Positions 36,487 to 44,696 of a stretch of DNA of 64,000 bases are shown here, piece after piece (the stretch's first letter is position 1; each line of letters begins with the position of its first letter). Location: NCBI GenBank assembly GCA_002709045.1, contig PAPJ01000041.1, positions 1-64,000 of the forward strand, given 5' to 3'. The translations under genes and the position numbers were made by a program. This DNA is from Planctomycetaceae bacterium. GTDB lineage: Bacteria > Planctomycetota > Planctomycetia > Pirellulales > Pirellulaceae. A model generated the notes under the pieces. The model ran no database searches. It saw only the letters and a list, made by a program, of their open reading frames with translations, and had not been told where the DNA came from.

Positions 36487-37406
36487 CAGGAATAGAAAAC
36501 GCTTTCTGCTGTACGACGCAGCAACCAGTCTTTATCGCCGTCAGAAAGGAAATCAGCATCTTTTATAAGATTAAACGACGGAGCATATTCATGGCCACCT
36601 ACTACCTGAAATGGTCCGTCGCTGGCCCACATCAATCGTTCAACACCATATGCATCAATGCAGGATTTAATCATCGGTAACAAATCCTGATAGGGTGCTG
36701 TTTTTTTTCCTAATGCATAGTAGGCTGAAATTTTTACTGTTACATTCTTGTGTTTTGCTAAATCACAAAGGCCTAAAACGTCTTTCTCACGAATTTCTCC
36801 ATCCACTCCGATACGAGCAAAGTGATCAATCACTACGGGAGTATCCGGGTACCGTTGACACATTTTGTCGACCGACCCCAGAAATTCGGCGTCAATCAAA
36901 TGACACATTGCCAAACCGTGTTTTGCACCGGCCTGCCACATATCATGCATGCCGTCACCGTTAAGCCATTGATCGGCTGATTGCTCATGAGGACGAATCC
37001 GAAACCCGCGTACTCCCTTGCGGGCCAGCTTAACCATCTCTTTGGCAGGCCGATTATTTTCATCGATAACGGCGACACCGGAAAAAACGTCCGGATGTTT
37101 CGCCATCATGTCAAGCATGTAGCTATTGTCAAAACGATAGAAACTCATTTGGATCAGGACAATTCGACTTACACCCACGGGCTGACTATGTGAAAACAAC
37201 TGTTCCGGTGTAAAGCTAGGCGGTTGCATATCCTCTCTTTTGAAAGAACTGTGCAAAGAATAGCTTTCGGTATCGGGTGTCCATACATGAACATGAGCAT
37301 CGATATAGTCTTTCTTCTCCGTAGCTGATGCGGACGATGCAGCAACAGCTGCAAGGGCTGATGCCTTGGCAAAATCACGACGGTTGAGCTGACAAGCTAA
37401 TTCCAC
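36486..37406 (-). CDS. Tat-exported amidohydrolase (lactonase-like)
   Basis: The 306-residue protein has a twin-arginine leader (NRRDFAKASALAAVAASSA, from residue 8). The amidohydrolase-2 fold shows the HxH metal motif in DAHVHVWTPD (near 37), VVIDHFARIG and the late Asp in MWASDGPFQ. The family includes fuconolactonase and pyrone-dicarboxylate lactonase. It is the first gene of the carboxylate-transporter operon and may open a lactone to the acid that is then imported. The Tat leader supports action outside the cytoplasm. Substrate is inferred from context only. Confidence 0.85.
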   Translation of the reverse strand: MELACQLNRRDFAKASALAAVAASSASATEKKDYIDAHVHVWTPDTESYSLHSSFKREDMQPPSFTPEQLFSHSQPVGVSRIVLIQMSFYRFDNSYMLDMMAKHPDVFSGVAVIDENNRPAKEMVKLARKGVRGFRIRPHEQSADQWLNGDGMHDMWQAGAKHGLAMCHLIDAEFLGSVDKMCQRYPDTPVVIDHFARIGVDGEIREKDVLGLCDLAKHKNVTVKISAYYALGKKTAPYQDLLPMIKSCIDAYGVERLMWASDGPFQVVGGHEYAPSFNLIKDADFLSDGDKDWLLRRTAESVFYS

Positions 37407-37499
37407 TTACAAAACTCCTCTAAATTTAGTTCGTTAATGCTGCCATTGTAACAAATACGGCGTGCGTAACGTAGAATTCGCACTTAACGGAACTAAGCT

Positions 37500-38579
37500 T
37501 TAGCGAGGAGTATTGGTAGCTACGCGACTTTCCATCCAGCTGGCACCAAGCATTAGACAATTGATGCCGGAGCCGATGCCCAGTAATCCGAGATTACTTC
37601 CAGCTTCCGCAATTCCCTGCTCCAGACCAACAGCCAGAGTTACAGGTAGAGCAGCTGATCCCGTATTTCCCAACCATTCAAAAGTGCTAAAGTCCCTGGC
37701 TTCCGGAAGTCCCAGTGATTCGAGCATTAGCTTTCGATGTGCAGCACCGACCTGATGACAGAATGTGTGGTGAATATCTGTTCTTAACCACCGTGTGTCG
37801 TTTAAAAACCGGTCAAAGGTTATTACCCCCGTCTGAATCCCCTCAGCCATCAGGCGCTCTGCATCAGTATTCATTAAAGGACGCATGTCATCAGCGACGG
37901 CTTCATCTTTACCGCTTTGACAGAGATCATGAAACTCCGTATTAGCCTGAGCGGTAACTGCCTGCAAAACATTCCCGGTTTGACTAATATCACGATTCGT
38001 GAGGAGGATTGCTGAACTTGCCGAACCAATGGTTAGGGAAGCAACCGCCATCTTAACCGTCTTGCGTGTCCATGACTGATCTTCATTAAGCGAACGAATC
38101 GTATTTTCAACTAAATGCCTGCTGTCCTCGGTTCCCACAATCAAAGCAGCTTCGATCTGTCCTAGTTCGATCGCATTAGCGGCTAATGCGATACCATTTA
38201 GCTGACCTAAACATGCATTAGACAAGTCATAGATCATGCAGTCTGACCGCAGTCCCAAGGCATCGTGCACACGACAGGCTGTTGCCGGTTCTAAATGATC
38301 CCGGCATACGGAACCATGAATCAGCATTCCTATTTTTCGAGGGTCGATATTTGCCGCTGCAATTGCCTGCTGGCCTGATTCAATTGATTTATCTCCGGGC
38401 AGAATACCTCGTTCCCAAAAACGACGCTCCACAATCCCGGTCATCAATTCCAATCGGCCTTCTGGCAAACGCATTCGCTCATAAGCCGGAGCAAGCTGCC
38501 GTTCCAACTCTGAAGTCGTCACGATTTCAGAGGGCAAAGTATATCCCAGCGATTCAATTGCAACTTTTGTATAACGCAT
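37500..38579 (-). CDS. 3-oxoacyl-ACP synthase III / OleA-like thiolase-fold enzyme
   Basis: The 359-residue thiolase-fold protein has the active-site Cys in DLSNACLGQLNG (about residue 123), a His in FCHQVGAAHRK and an Asn in WLGNTGSAALPV, the FabH-like Cys-His-Asn triad. The motif NACLG, in place of the FabH AACSG type, is reminiscent of OleA, which condenses two acyl-CoAs to a beta-keto acid in olefin synthesis. No OleB, OleC or OleD gene is in the window. A FabH-like role in fatty acid start-up is equally possible. It stands alone on the minus strand. Confidence 0.8.
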   Translation of the reverse strand: MRYTKVAIESLGYTLPSEIVTTSELERQLAPAYERMRLPEGRLELMTGIVERRFWERGILPGDKSIESGQQAIAAANIDPRKIGMLIHGSVCRDHLEPATACRVHDALGLRSDCMIYDLSNACLGQLNGIALAANAIELGQIEAALIVGTEDSRHLVENTIRSLNEDQSWTRKTVKMAVASLTIGSASSAILLTNRDISQTGNVLQAVTAQANTEFHDLCQSGKDEAVADDMRPLMNTDAERLMAEGIQTGVITFDRFLNDTRWLRTDIHHTFCHQVGAAHRKLMLESLGLPEARDFSTFEWLGNTGSAALPVTLAVGLEQGIAEAGSNLGLLGIGSGINCLMLGASWMESRVATNTPR

Positions 38580-38759
38580 CTCCCGATTCTATCGCATCAT
38601 TATCGCACTGATAACCATAGAAAAGTCTCTCTGACAAAGACCGCTAAGCGAGAGAACTTAACCGGCGAGCCTGAATTTTATCGATCTATGCTATGAATTG
38701 AAGAGTTTTGAAATACAAATTTAAAAAGTTTTTAAACGACATGTTGTGCAATCTGCAAT

Positions 38760-38795
38760 CAGCTAGCACTACATCTTGTGGTGAGCTGTTTTTTT
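38760..38795 (+). terminator. Rho-independent terminator-like hairpin
   Basis: CAGCT pairs with AGCTG and CACTAC with GTGGTG (one G-T pair) around loop ATCTT, with an AG bulge, and seven T residues follow directly. No plus-strand gene lies upstream, so it would end a non-coding transcript or an early-terminated leader of the downstream gene. Confidence 0.55.
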
Positions 38796-38909
38796 AGAAC
38801 AAAATAGCGTCAGGCATTTGAAAAAAAAGTTGCAAGCTGTAACAATTTTGTCTTCTTGCTTCCCACAAGATCAGCTCAGATATTGCACCTGTTTAAGGAG
38901 AACACAGAA

Positions 38910-39027
38910 CGGTATCCAAAATGGATTTCACTTCCCGGGTCTGACAGAAGGCCACATGTAAGGGGGGCCGAAACTGGATCGTTCGTGCAAATCCAACTGA
39001 ACTCAGGATGAGGGACGTGGATTTGGT
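38910..39027 (+). promoter_or_regulatory. Leader with competing stems
   Basis: ATCCA at 38914 can pair with TGGAT at 38922. CAAATCCA at 38988-38995 can pair perfectly with TGGATTTG at 39018-39025, or its ATCCA part can pair with TGGAT at 38975-38979. These pairings exclude each other, as in attenuators and riboswitches. No known riboswitch class is recognised. Confidence 0.3.
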
Positions 39028-39204
39028 TGTGAGCATTATCTGTAATTTGTTGCTAATGGTTCAAAAGGAATTGATCTTATTAGTAACCTAATTCAGCCGA
39101 TATTCAGTTTCTGAATTACCGCAGTCACACAACTGGCTTTGCGCATTCATTCCTGCATTACCCTTTGTCAGCCCGGGATACCGTTCTGGTTTTTAGTCTT
39201 AGTT

Positions 39205-39235
39205 TCGGAACATCTTCCGTTAGGAATTGTTCCGA
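39205..39235 (+). promoter_or_regulatory. Hairpin close to start codon
   Basis: TCGGAACA pairs perfectly with TGTTCCGA, and inside it TTCC pairs with GGAA around GTTA. The stem ends about 8 bases before the AAAGGA ribosome site of the C26-like gene. There is no T tract, so it could instead modulate translation or protect the transcript end. Confidence 0.4.
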
Positions 39236-39254
39236 GTATCTGAAAGGATTACAG

Positions 39255-40001
39255 ATGCAAAAGAAACCAATTATCGGTATTAACATTGATTACAAGAGTG
39301 AGACGAAAGACACGGCGGCCTATTTTTATCTGGCCGCCGGATATTCGGATTGTGTATTAAGGGCTGGTGGAATTCCTCTCATCGTCCCAATTATGGACGA
39401 AGAAGATGATATTGAAGCTGTACTCGACACAGTCGATGGATTCATTCTTGTCGGCGGCCTTGACCTCGACCCTCACCGCGACGGATTTATGCGACATACT
39501 TCCTGTCGTTTGATGAGCGCTCGTCGGGAAATTTTTGACCGCCAACTGGCTCGTCTCATTTATCAACGCAAGCTGCCTGTCTTCGGAATCGGTGCCGGGA
39601 TGCAGCTTCTAAACATCACTGCTGGTGGAAACCTGCACCTCCATATTCCAGAAGCTCTTCCCGATGCAGTTCCTCATCGAGATCCTCAGGATCCTGCTCA
39701 CCGCCACGGACTGGACATCACTCCTGAGTCGATTCTGGAGCGAATTTATGGTGACGGTGAAATTCGAGTTAACTCGAATCATCACATGGCGATCGATGAA
39801 GTCGCACCGGGCTTCACCGTTACAGCTCGCTGTCCGGACGGAGTAATCGAAGCATTCGAGCATTCTGGCGACAATTGGATTGCGATGGGTACTCAATTTC
39901 ACCCCGAAGCACCTTCAGCTACAGCAATGGACTTCCGCATTATCGAGGAATTTCTGGATGAAGTTCGCGTGGAAGCTGGTCTGCAGCTGGCTGTAGCCTA
40001 A
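39255..40001 (+). CDS. C26-family glutamine amidotransferase-like protein lacking the nucleophile
   Basis: The ATG at 39255 is preceded by AAAGGAT; the frame is open from 39165 but the ribosome site favours the later start (248 residues). The sequence matches the gamma-glutamyl-GABA hydrolase (PuuD/peptidase C26) family: KPIIGINIDYKSE, GFILVGGLDLDPHRDG, VNSNHHMAIDEVAPGF and the His/Glu motif GTQFHPEAPS. The nucleophile elbow, usually GICRG, reads GIGAG, with GGT where the Cys codon should be. The catalytic Cys is therefore missing while His and Glu remain. It may be a non-hydrolytic binding protein or a regulator. A long structured leader precedes it. Confidence 0.85.
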   Translation: MQKKPIIGINIDYKSETKDTAAYFYLAAGYSDCVLRAGGIPLIVPIMDEEDDIEAVLDTVDGFILVGGLDLDPHRDGFMRHTSCRLMSARREIFDRQLARLIYQRKLPVFGIGAGMQLLNITAGGNLHLHIPEALPDAVPHRDPQDPAHRHGLDITPESILERIYGDGEIRVNSNHHMAIDEVAPGFTVTARCPDGVIEAFEHSGDNWIAMGTQFHPEAPSATAMDFRIIEEFLDEVRVEAGLQLAVA

Positions 40002-40401
40002 CAAGCCTGATCGAGATGCATGTCACTACCACAGACGTGCTCTCTAAAAGGCTTCCTTTTCTGTAACTAAAGACGAAAAACTCTGCGGTGTCACAAGACA
40101 CCGCAGAGTTCTCCTAAGTGATTGGAAATAACAAAGAAACTCACTTACGGTGTTTTTTATTTCAAACCGCGCCGCGATTCTTCCAGACCGATGATATCAA
40201 ACGGCTCTTCGCCACTATCGCAAGCAAAGGTGTGATTAGCATTTCACAGATCAAGCGGTGGCGAATTGCGTATTGCATCAACCGCTTCCTCTTAGTTCTA
40301 CGGCGAATAAGCCGGCAAACAACCAATGAGCCTCGTGGCAGCGTTGGCTTATCAGGTCGAATATTTAGACTGCTCAAGATTAAAGAGTAATGATGTTGAT
40401 T
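40002..40401. other. Intergenic region, no confident gene
   Basis: Besides the hairpin at 40079-40110, this gap between convergent genes holds a 90-codon plus-strand frame (GTG at 40118) and a 71-codon minus-strand frame, both with unusual compositions. A third minus-strand reading (40157-40291) ends GEEPFDIIGLEESRRGLK but contains an internal TGA and has no start. It may be a decayed short gene. Confidence 0.35.
40079..40110. terminator. Strong perfect hairpin terminator
   Basis: AACTCTGCGGTGTC and GACACCGCAGAGTT form a perfect 14-base stem around ACAA. On the minus strand five T residues end the stem and follow it, while on the plus strand only TT follows. It lies 78 bases after the C26-like gene and could end transcription from both sides. 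Confidence 0.7.
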
Positions 40402-40989
40402 CTAAGAATCACCACGCTTAGTTCTTTTCTTGAAATTCAGAGTCATCTGAGGTGACTCTGACTCTGCTTCGGGATTTAATTCACGGTATAGCAGACTAGG
40501 CTGAATATCACGATTATTTTGATACTTTGTACTCTCGTACTCAGTAATATCACCCGCGATCTCGTGATAGAAAATCTGGCAGATCTGCACGCCTGGGTAA
40601 ATCTTCACCGGCTGGACAGCAAACATCTCTAATGTCCAGTATCCTTTAAAACCAACATCACCAAAGCCGGCAGTCACATGTACAAACAGGCCAAGCCGAC
40701 CGATCGAACTACGGCCTTCAATCATAGGCACCAAATCATACGTCTCTGTGCGCTCGACGGTGCGTCCTAAATACAACTGATTTGGATTGAGAACCAATCC
40801 GGACTCAGGAATCTTTAATCTCCGTACGCGGTTGACCTGACGCATATCAAGTACAACTTCCTCGTACACCATCACCTCATCATGCAATGTAAGATTGTAG
40901 CTATTGGGATTAAGATTTTCCTCGTTGAAAGGCGCGATGTTAATCGTATCGCCAAGGCGTTTCTTAATTTCCTGCCCAGAGAGAATCAT
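40402..40989 (-). CDS. dcd: dCTP deaminase
   Basis: The 195-residue protein opens MILSGQEIKKRLGD and has the conserved NLNPNSYNLTLHD, EGRSSIGRLGLFVHVTAG and GYWTLEMFAV blocks, the last with the catalytic Glu. The late region VQICQIFYHEIAGD is also typical. It deaminates dCTP to dUTP for dTMP synthesis, and may be bifunctional with dUTPase activity in some lineages, which cannot be told here. It is a cytoplasmic trimer in known cases. Confidence 0.93.
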   Translation of the reverse strand: MILSGQEIKKRLGDTINIAPFNEENLNPNSYNLTLHDEVMVYEEVVLDMRQVNRVRRLKIPESGLVLNPNQLYLGRTVERTETYDLVPMIEGRSSIGRLGLFVHVTAGFGDVGFKGYWTLEMFAVQPVKIYPGVQICQIFYHEIAGDITEYESTKYQNNRDIQPSLLYRELNPEAESESPQMTLNFKKRTKRGDS

Positions 40990-41096
40990 CTAGTTGTTGA
41001 TCCAACGTGAGTAACGGTATAGGTAGAAAAAGGTTCTGTGCAACAAGCATCATGTGTTTATCGCATGTTGCCACCTTTTACGCAAATCCAAGGTGA

Positions 41097-41744
41097 TTAT
41101 TTTACGCCAATGCGTGGACAAAAGTTCTTCATACTGCAATGTTCACACAACGGCTTTCTGGCATCGCAAACTGCACGCCCATGATGAATCATCCGATGGG
41201 AATAGTAGATCCACTCTTTTTTGGGAAGGACAGCCATCAGATCTCGTTCGACCTTAACCGGGTCTTTTTCAAAGGTAATCCCAAGACGCCGACTGATCCT
41301 TCCCACATGAGTATCCACGACGACTCCCGAAGGAATCCCGAAGGCGGTACCCAGTAACACATTACCTGTTTTTCTCCCAACACCGGCCAGAGCAACTAAT
41401 TGTTCCAACTCCCGTGGCGGCTGACCTTCATACTGCTCGACCAACTCTCTGGCGCAGGCTCGAATATTCTTTGCTTTAGCCCGATAAAACCCGGCGCTTT
41501 TTACTATCTTCTCGACCTGCTTTTGAGTCGCTCTGGCAAGTTTATGCGCTGTAGGGTATTTGGCAAACAGATCTGCAGTTACGATGTTGACACGTTTATC
41601 AGTACATTGCGCCGACAGAATTGTGGCAATCAGCAACTGAAAGGGCGAATCATAATTCAAAGCACATTCGGCATCCGCATAATGCTTAGTCAAATGTCGC
41701 ACCACTCGGCGGGCGTGATTTTTTTCTTCGCGTGAGGCTGGCAT
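41097..41744 (-). CDS. nth: Endonuclease III
   Basis: I choose the ATG at 41744; the frame is open to a TTG six codons earlier. The 215-residue protein has the helix-hairpin-helix LVALAGVGRKTGNVL with the catalytic Lys, the Asp in GVVVDTHVGRISRRLG, and a C-terminal 4Fe-4S cluster made by Cys residues in CDARKPLCEHCSMKNFC. It removes oxidised pyrimidines and nicks at abasic sites in base-excision repair. Endonuclease IV, which also acts on abasic sites, is in the same window. Confidence 0.95.
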   Translation of the reverse strand: MPASREEKNHARRVVRHLTKHYADAECALNYDSPFQLLIATILSAQCTDKRVNIVTADLFAKYPTAHKLARATQKQVEKIVKSAGFYRAKAKNIRACARELVEQYEGQPPRELEQLVALAGVGRKTGNVLLGTAFGIPSGVVVDTHVGRISRRLGITFEKDPVKVERDLMAVLPKKEWIYYSHRMIHHGRAVCDARKPLCEHCSMKNFCPRIGVK

Positions 41745-41924
41745 GGTGTTGAATAGCAACAAAAAGGAGACAAGCTACGGCAAGGATGATCAAGCGGGGA
41801 TATTGGTAACCTGAAAAGCAAGGTTATACTAAATAAAATATTCGTTAATGGCTCGGCTTCGTCCAATATAGCACGTAATAAACTAACGAAACGAGTATGG
41901 CAACCTATAGGAGCAAACTGCAAT

Positions 41925-42314
41925 ATGAGTGACTATCCATTCGACGTTAATAAATACCATGAAGGAATCGAACTTTTTAATGATGTCGAATTTTTTGAAG
42001 CGCATGATGTATGGGAAGAACTCTGGCAGGAATACCACGGTGAAGATCGCAAGTTCTTTCAGGGGCTTATTCAGGTGGCTGTCTGCCTGCACCACTTTGG
42101 TAACGGGAACATCCGCGGAGCTAAGAAACTGTTTCTTTCAAGCACGGCCTATCTGGAACCATTTAAACCGATACATCTGGGTTGTAATACAGAAAAACTA
42201 ATACGGGAATTAACCGCTTGCTGCCAGGAGATTCTCGATAGCACTGAAGAATTCCCTAAAATCGACATCATTCCAGACCTCATCCCTGAAATTCACCTCG
42301 AAGGGTTCCAGTAA
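41925..42314 (+). CDS. DUF309 family protein
   Basis: The 129-residue protein matches DUF309: FNDVEFFEAHDVWEELW, FQGLIQVAVCLHHFGNGN and RGAKKLFLSSTAYLEPF. The conserved HDVWE and QGLIQ motifs may form an active or binding site in this all-helical fold. The function of the family is unknown. No signal or membrane helix is seen. It is followed by folE2 on the same strand after about 93 bases. Confidence 0.88.
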   Translation: MSDYPFDVNKYHEGIELFNDVEFFEAHDVWEELWQEYHGEDRKFFQGLIQVAVCLHHFGNGNIRGAKKLFLSSTAYLEPFKPIHLGCNTEKLIRELTACCQEILDSTEEFPKIDIIPDLIPEIHLEGFQ

Positions 42315-42407
42315 AGGGCCTTATTTACGAATTCGCCATTGCAATCTAGTATAAAGGCTTAGGCAAAAGGCTATTACCCAAACCACAGCGAATTAACTGA
42401 ATACGAC

Positions 42408-43433
42408 ATGTCTAACCAAGAGCAAACTCATGGCAGTCCTGCTGTAACGAAGGATGTCGTTGCGAGAGAGATTATGGGAGAAAAGTATAGCAACAGCTAC
42501 GCTCCACCTATACGTATCTACGACCGCGAACTAACGGTTAACGAGGAATATATATCCTCTCTACCTGATTTGCAAAATGGCCCATCGAGCTTAATACAGG
42601 GTGCCCCGGTCGCTATTCAACAGGTCGGCATACATAATTTCAGACTGCCGCTGACCTATAAAAAGAGGGACGGTTCCACCATCGAACTCGAGACGAGTGT
42701 GACTGGTAGCGTTAGCCTAGAAGCCCATAAAAAGGGCATCAACATGTCTCGAATCATGAGGAGTTTTTACGCTCACAAAGACGAGACATTCAGCACCAAT
42801 AAAATCAAAGACGTTTTAGAAACATACAAAGAAAATCTGATGTGTTTCGACTCCCGGATTATGTTAAAAATCTCATACCCTATCCGCCAAAAGAGTCTCC
42901 GAAGTGATTTAGAGGGGTATCAATACTACGATGTGGTATTTGAAGGTAATTTGACGAAAGAAGGAGATTTTGAAAAGTATATTCATTTTGATTTTATTTA
43001 CTCATCTGCCTGCCCTTGCAGCTTTGAGTTGAGCGAACATGCAGAGAAATATCGTAATCGAGCCACGGTACCCCACAGCCAGCGAAGTGTAGCCCGCGTA
43101 AGTGTAAATTTTAACGAGATCTTGTGGGTTGAAGACCTGCAGGAATTATGCCTCGCTGCACTGCAAACTGAAACGCAGGTAATCGTTAAGAGAGAAGACG
43201 AACAAGCTTTTGCTGAAATGAATGCTTCATATCTCAAATTTGTAGAAGATGCGGTGCGGTTATTATTCGAAAAGCTTAATAACGAACCAAACATTAAAGA
43301 CTTTAGAATTATTGCATCCCATAACGAGAGTCTCCATAGTCATAACGCAGTATCTGTTATCGTGAAGGGTGTCGAAAATGGATTCACTGCGGGGGTAGCA
43401 AGAGACGTATTTGAATCCACCGGTTTGCGTTAG
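42408..43433 (+). CDS. folE2: GTP cyclohydrolase IB (FolE2)
   Basis: The 341-residue protein has FolE2 marks: QQVGIHNFRLPLTY, HKKGINMSRIMRSFY, the catalytic CPCSFELSEH segment and ATVPHSQRSVARVSV, plus ESLHSHNAVSVIV. It converts GTP to 7,8-dihydroneopterin triphosphate, the first step of folate and related pterin synthesis. The IB type can work with several metals and in many bacteria replaces the zinc-dependent FolE when zinc is scarce. No other FolE gene is seen in the window, so dependence on it cannot be judged. A hairpin lies just after the stop. Confidence 0.93.
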   Translation: MSNQEQTHGSPAVTKDVVAREIMGEKYSNSYAPPIRIYDRELTVNEEYISSLPDLQNGPSSLIQGAPVAIQQVGIHNFRLPLTYKKRDGSTIELETSVTGSVSLEAHKKGINMSRIMRSFYAHKDETFSTNKIKDVLETYKENLMCFDSRIMLKISYPIRQKSLRSDLEGYQYYDVVFEGNLTKEGDFEKYIHFDFIYSSACPCSFELSEHAEKYRNRATVPHSQRSVARVSVNFNEILWVEDLQELCLAALQTETQVIVKREDEQAFAEMNASYLKFVEDAVRLLFEKLNNEPNIKDFRIIASHNESLHSHNAVSVIVKGVENGFTAGVARDVFESTGLR

Positions 43434-43851
43434 GCCCCCTATTCGTGCAATTCGAATGTGGATACAGAGATACTTTCCGGTCTGTATCGCTAGCCGAACC
43501 GGCCATTTACTTACATGTGGATTGAAGAGCTCTATATGGAAAAATGGTGATCGGCAAAAGAATTCCCCCTAAAAAGGTCGGGGGGGATGCCCGTAACTCT
43601 CACTCATCGGAAACCTAACTATCTACCCTATATTCCAGCTAGGTACGTAACAGGTATAAGTAAACTTCCGGCACTTCGGAACGAACTAACCAAACGGCGG
43701 TAGGTTCAGTACAAAACACTAAAATCATCCTGCATCTGATTCTAGATAACACCGGAATAGCTGCTGCCCTGAACAGCATCAAAAACTCCAATTTTTCAGC
43801 CGTTCAGAAATCATACAACTGATCTACGGAAAACAGCATTAGGAATTAAAC
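43434..43851. other. Intergenic region, 418 bases
   Basis: No credible gene. Besides the hairpin at 43461-43488 there is a C5/G7 stem near 43565-43590 (CCCCC then GGGGGGG around an A-rich loop). The promoter of the following membrane-protein gene should lie toward the right end but is not clear by eye. Confidence 0.4.
43461..43488 (+). terminator. Hairpin downstream of folE2
   Basis: GATACAGA and TCTGTATC form a perfect 8-base stem around a 12-base loop, 27 bases after the folE2 stop. There is no T tract after it, so a terminator role is uncertain. Confidence 0.35.
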
Positions 43852-44652
43852 GTGTCTCTACTCTGGGAAATTCTACAATTTGTGTTGCGCCTCGCCTTTG
43901 GGGTTTCTCTGGCAATGGCAATTACCAGTCCCAAACAGGTCACGAGCGGCTTCTTTAAGGTTCACCTCTGGGTCATTATGGGGCTCAATGTCTTTGCTGG
44001 TCTAGTGGTCTGGACCGTCACAGACGAACACTTACCGGAAAACAGTGTACGTCTTATCAGCCGGAACAGTTTATTAATTCTGGTTATTGGCATCGCGGTT
44101 CTAAGTTACATTGGTGCGGTCAGTTGGCTTTATGAGAAGACAAGACCGGGGCAGTGGATACTCGCCGCACTCACGGTCTTCACCTTAATCACGGCCTATC
44201 AAAGCAGTGTCCTGCCAGTTACAAGCGGTACAGCACATCATCTGGCATTACTCTCAGATATCATCACTTCCGGACTCGTCGTGGGCAGTGTGACAACAGC
44301 CATGCTTCTTGGCCACTGGTATCTGAACACCCCGACGATGAATCTAATACCACTAAGAAAACTTCTCTGGCTTTGCGTGATTGCCATTGTGCTACGCACG
44401 CTTTTGTCGGGCACAGGTACAATGCTGACGATCCTCAGTACAGAAGTCACCAATACCTGGTGGATTTTCGTATCACTGCGTTGGATTTCCGGCATCCTCA
44501 CCAGTCTGGGGCTTATTTACATGACATTTCTGACACTGCGCGTCCCTAATACACAAAGTGCGACCGGAATTCTGTATGCAGCTACGATCGTTGTGTTCAT
44601 CGGCGAACTGACCGCCCGTGTTTTGGCAGATAACATCCTGTACCCTTTGTAG
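43852..44652 (+). CDS. Hypothetical polytopic membrane protein
   Basis: The GTG start has AGGA 8 bases upstream. The 266-residue protein is mostly hydrophobic with about eight membrane helices, for example LWVIMGLNVFAGLVVWTV, LLILVIGIAVLSYIGAV and IVVFIGELTARVLA. I do not recognise a family. The next gene follows after 44 bases on the same strand and also has membrane helices, so they may be co-transcribed. Confidence 0.75.
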   Translation: MSLLWEILQFVLRLAFGVSLAMAITSPKQVTSGFFKVHLWVIMGLNVFAGLVVWTVTDEHLPENSVRLISRNSLLILVIGIAVLSYIGAVSWLYEKTRPGQWILAALTVFTLITAYQSSVLPVTSGTAHHLALLSDIITSGLVVGSVTTAMLLGHWYLNTPTMNLIPLRKLLWLCVIAIVLRTLLSGTGTMLTILSTEVTNTWWIFVSLRWISGILTSLGLIYMTFLTLRVPNTQSATGILYAATIVVFIGELTARVLADNILYPL

Positions 44653-44696
44653 GATCAGGGTAAAATAATAGCCTTGTTTTAAAATTCCTATCCGGC

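Larger units (their letters stand above)
38580..39254. other. Long intergenic region with structured elements
   Basis: No credible gene lies in these 675 bases between two divergent genes. The region holds an orphan plus-strand terminator-like hairpin (38760-38795), several ATCCA/TGGAT segments that could pair in competing ways, and a strong hairpin just before the next start codon. It therefore looks like a small RNA and/or a long 5' leader for the downstream gene. Confidence 0.5.

Noticed and set aside
38963..38985. Sequence resembling the 5' end of tmRNA (GGGGCCGAAACTGGATC)
   Set aside because: No matching 3' acceptor segment or TCGA loop lies within the following 300 bases, and a gene starts soon after; no tag peptide frame was found.
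39165..39254. Upstream extension of the C26-like gene
   Set aside because: AAAGGAT sits before the ATG at 39255, the family start matches there, and the extension would run through a strong hairpin.
40118..40390. Plus-strand frame of 90 codons starting at GTG
   Set aside because: Unusual composition rich in Arg, Ile and Phe, no ribosome site and no recognisable motif; it starts just after a strong terminator hairpin.
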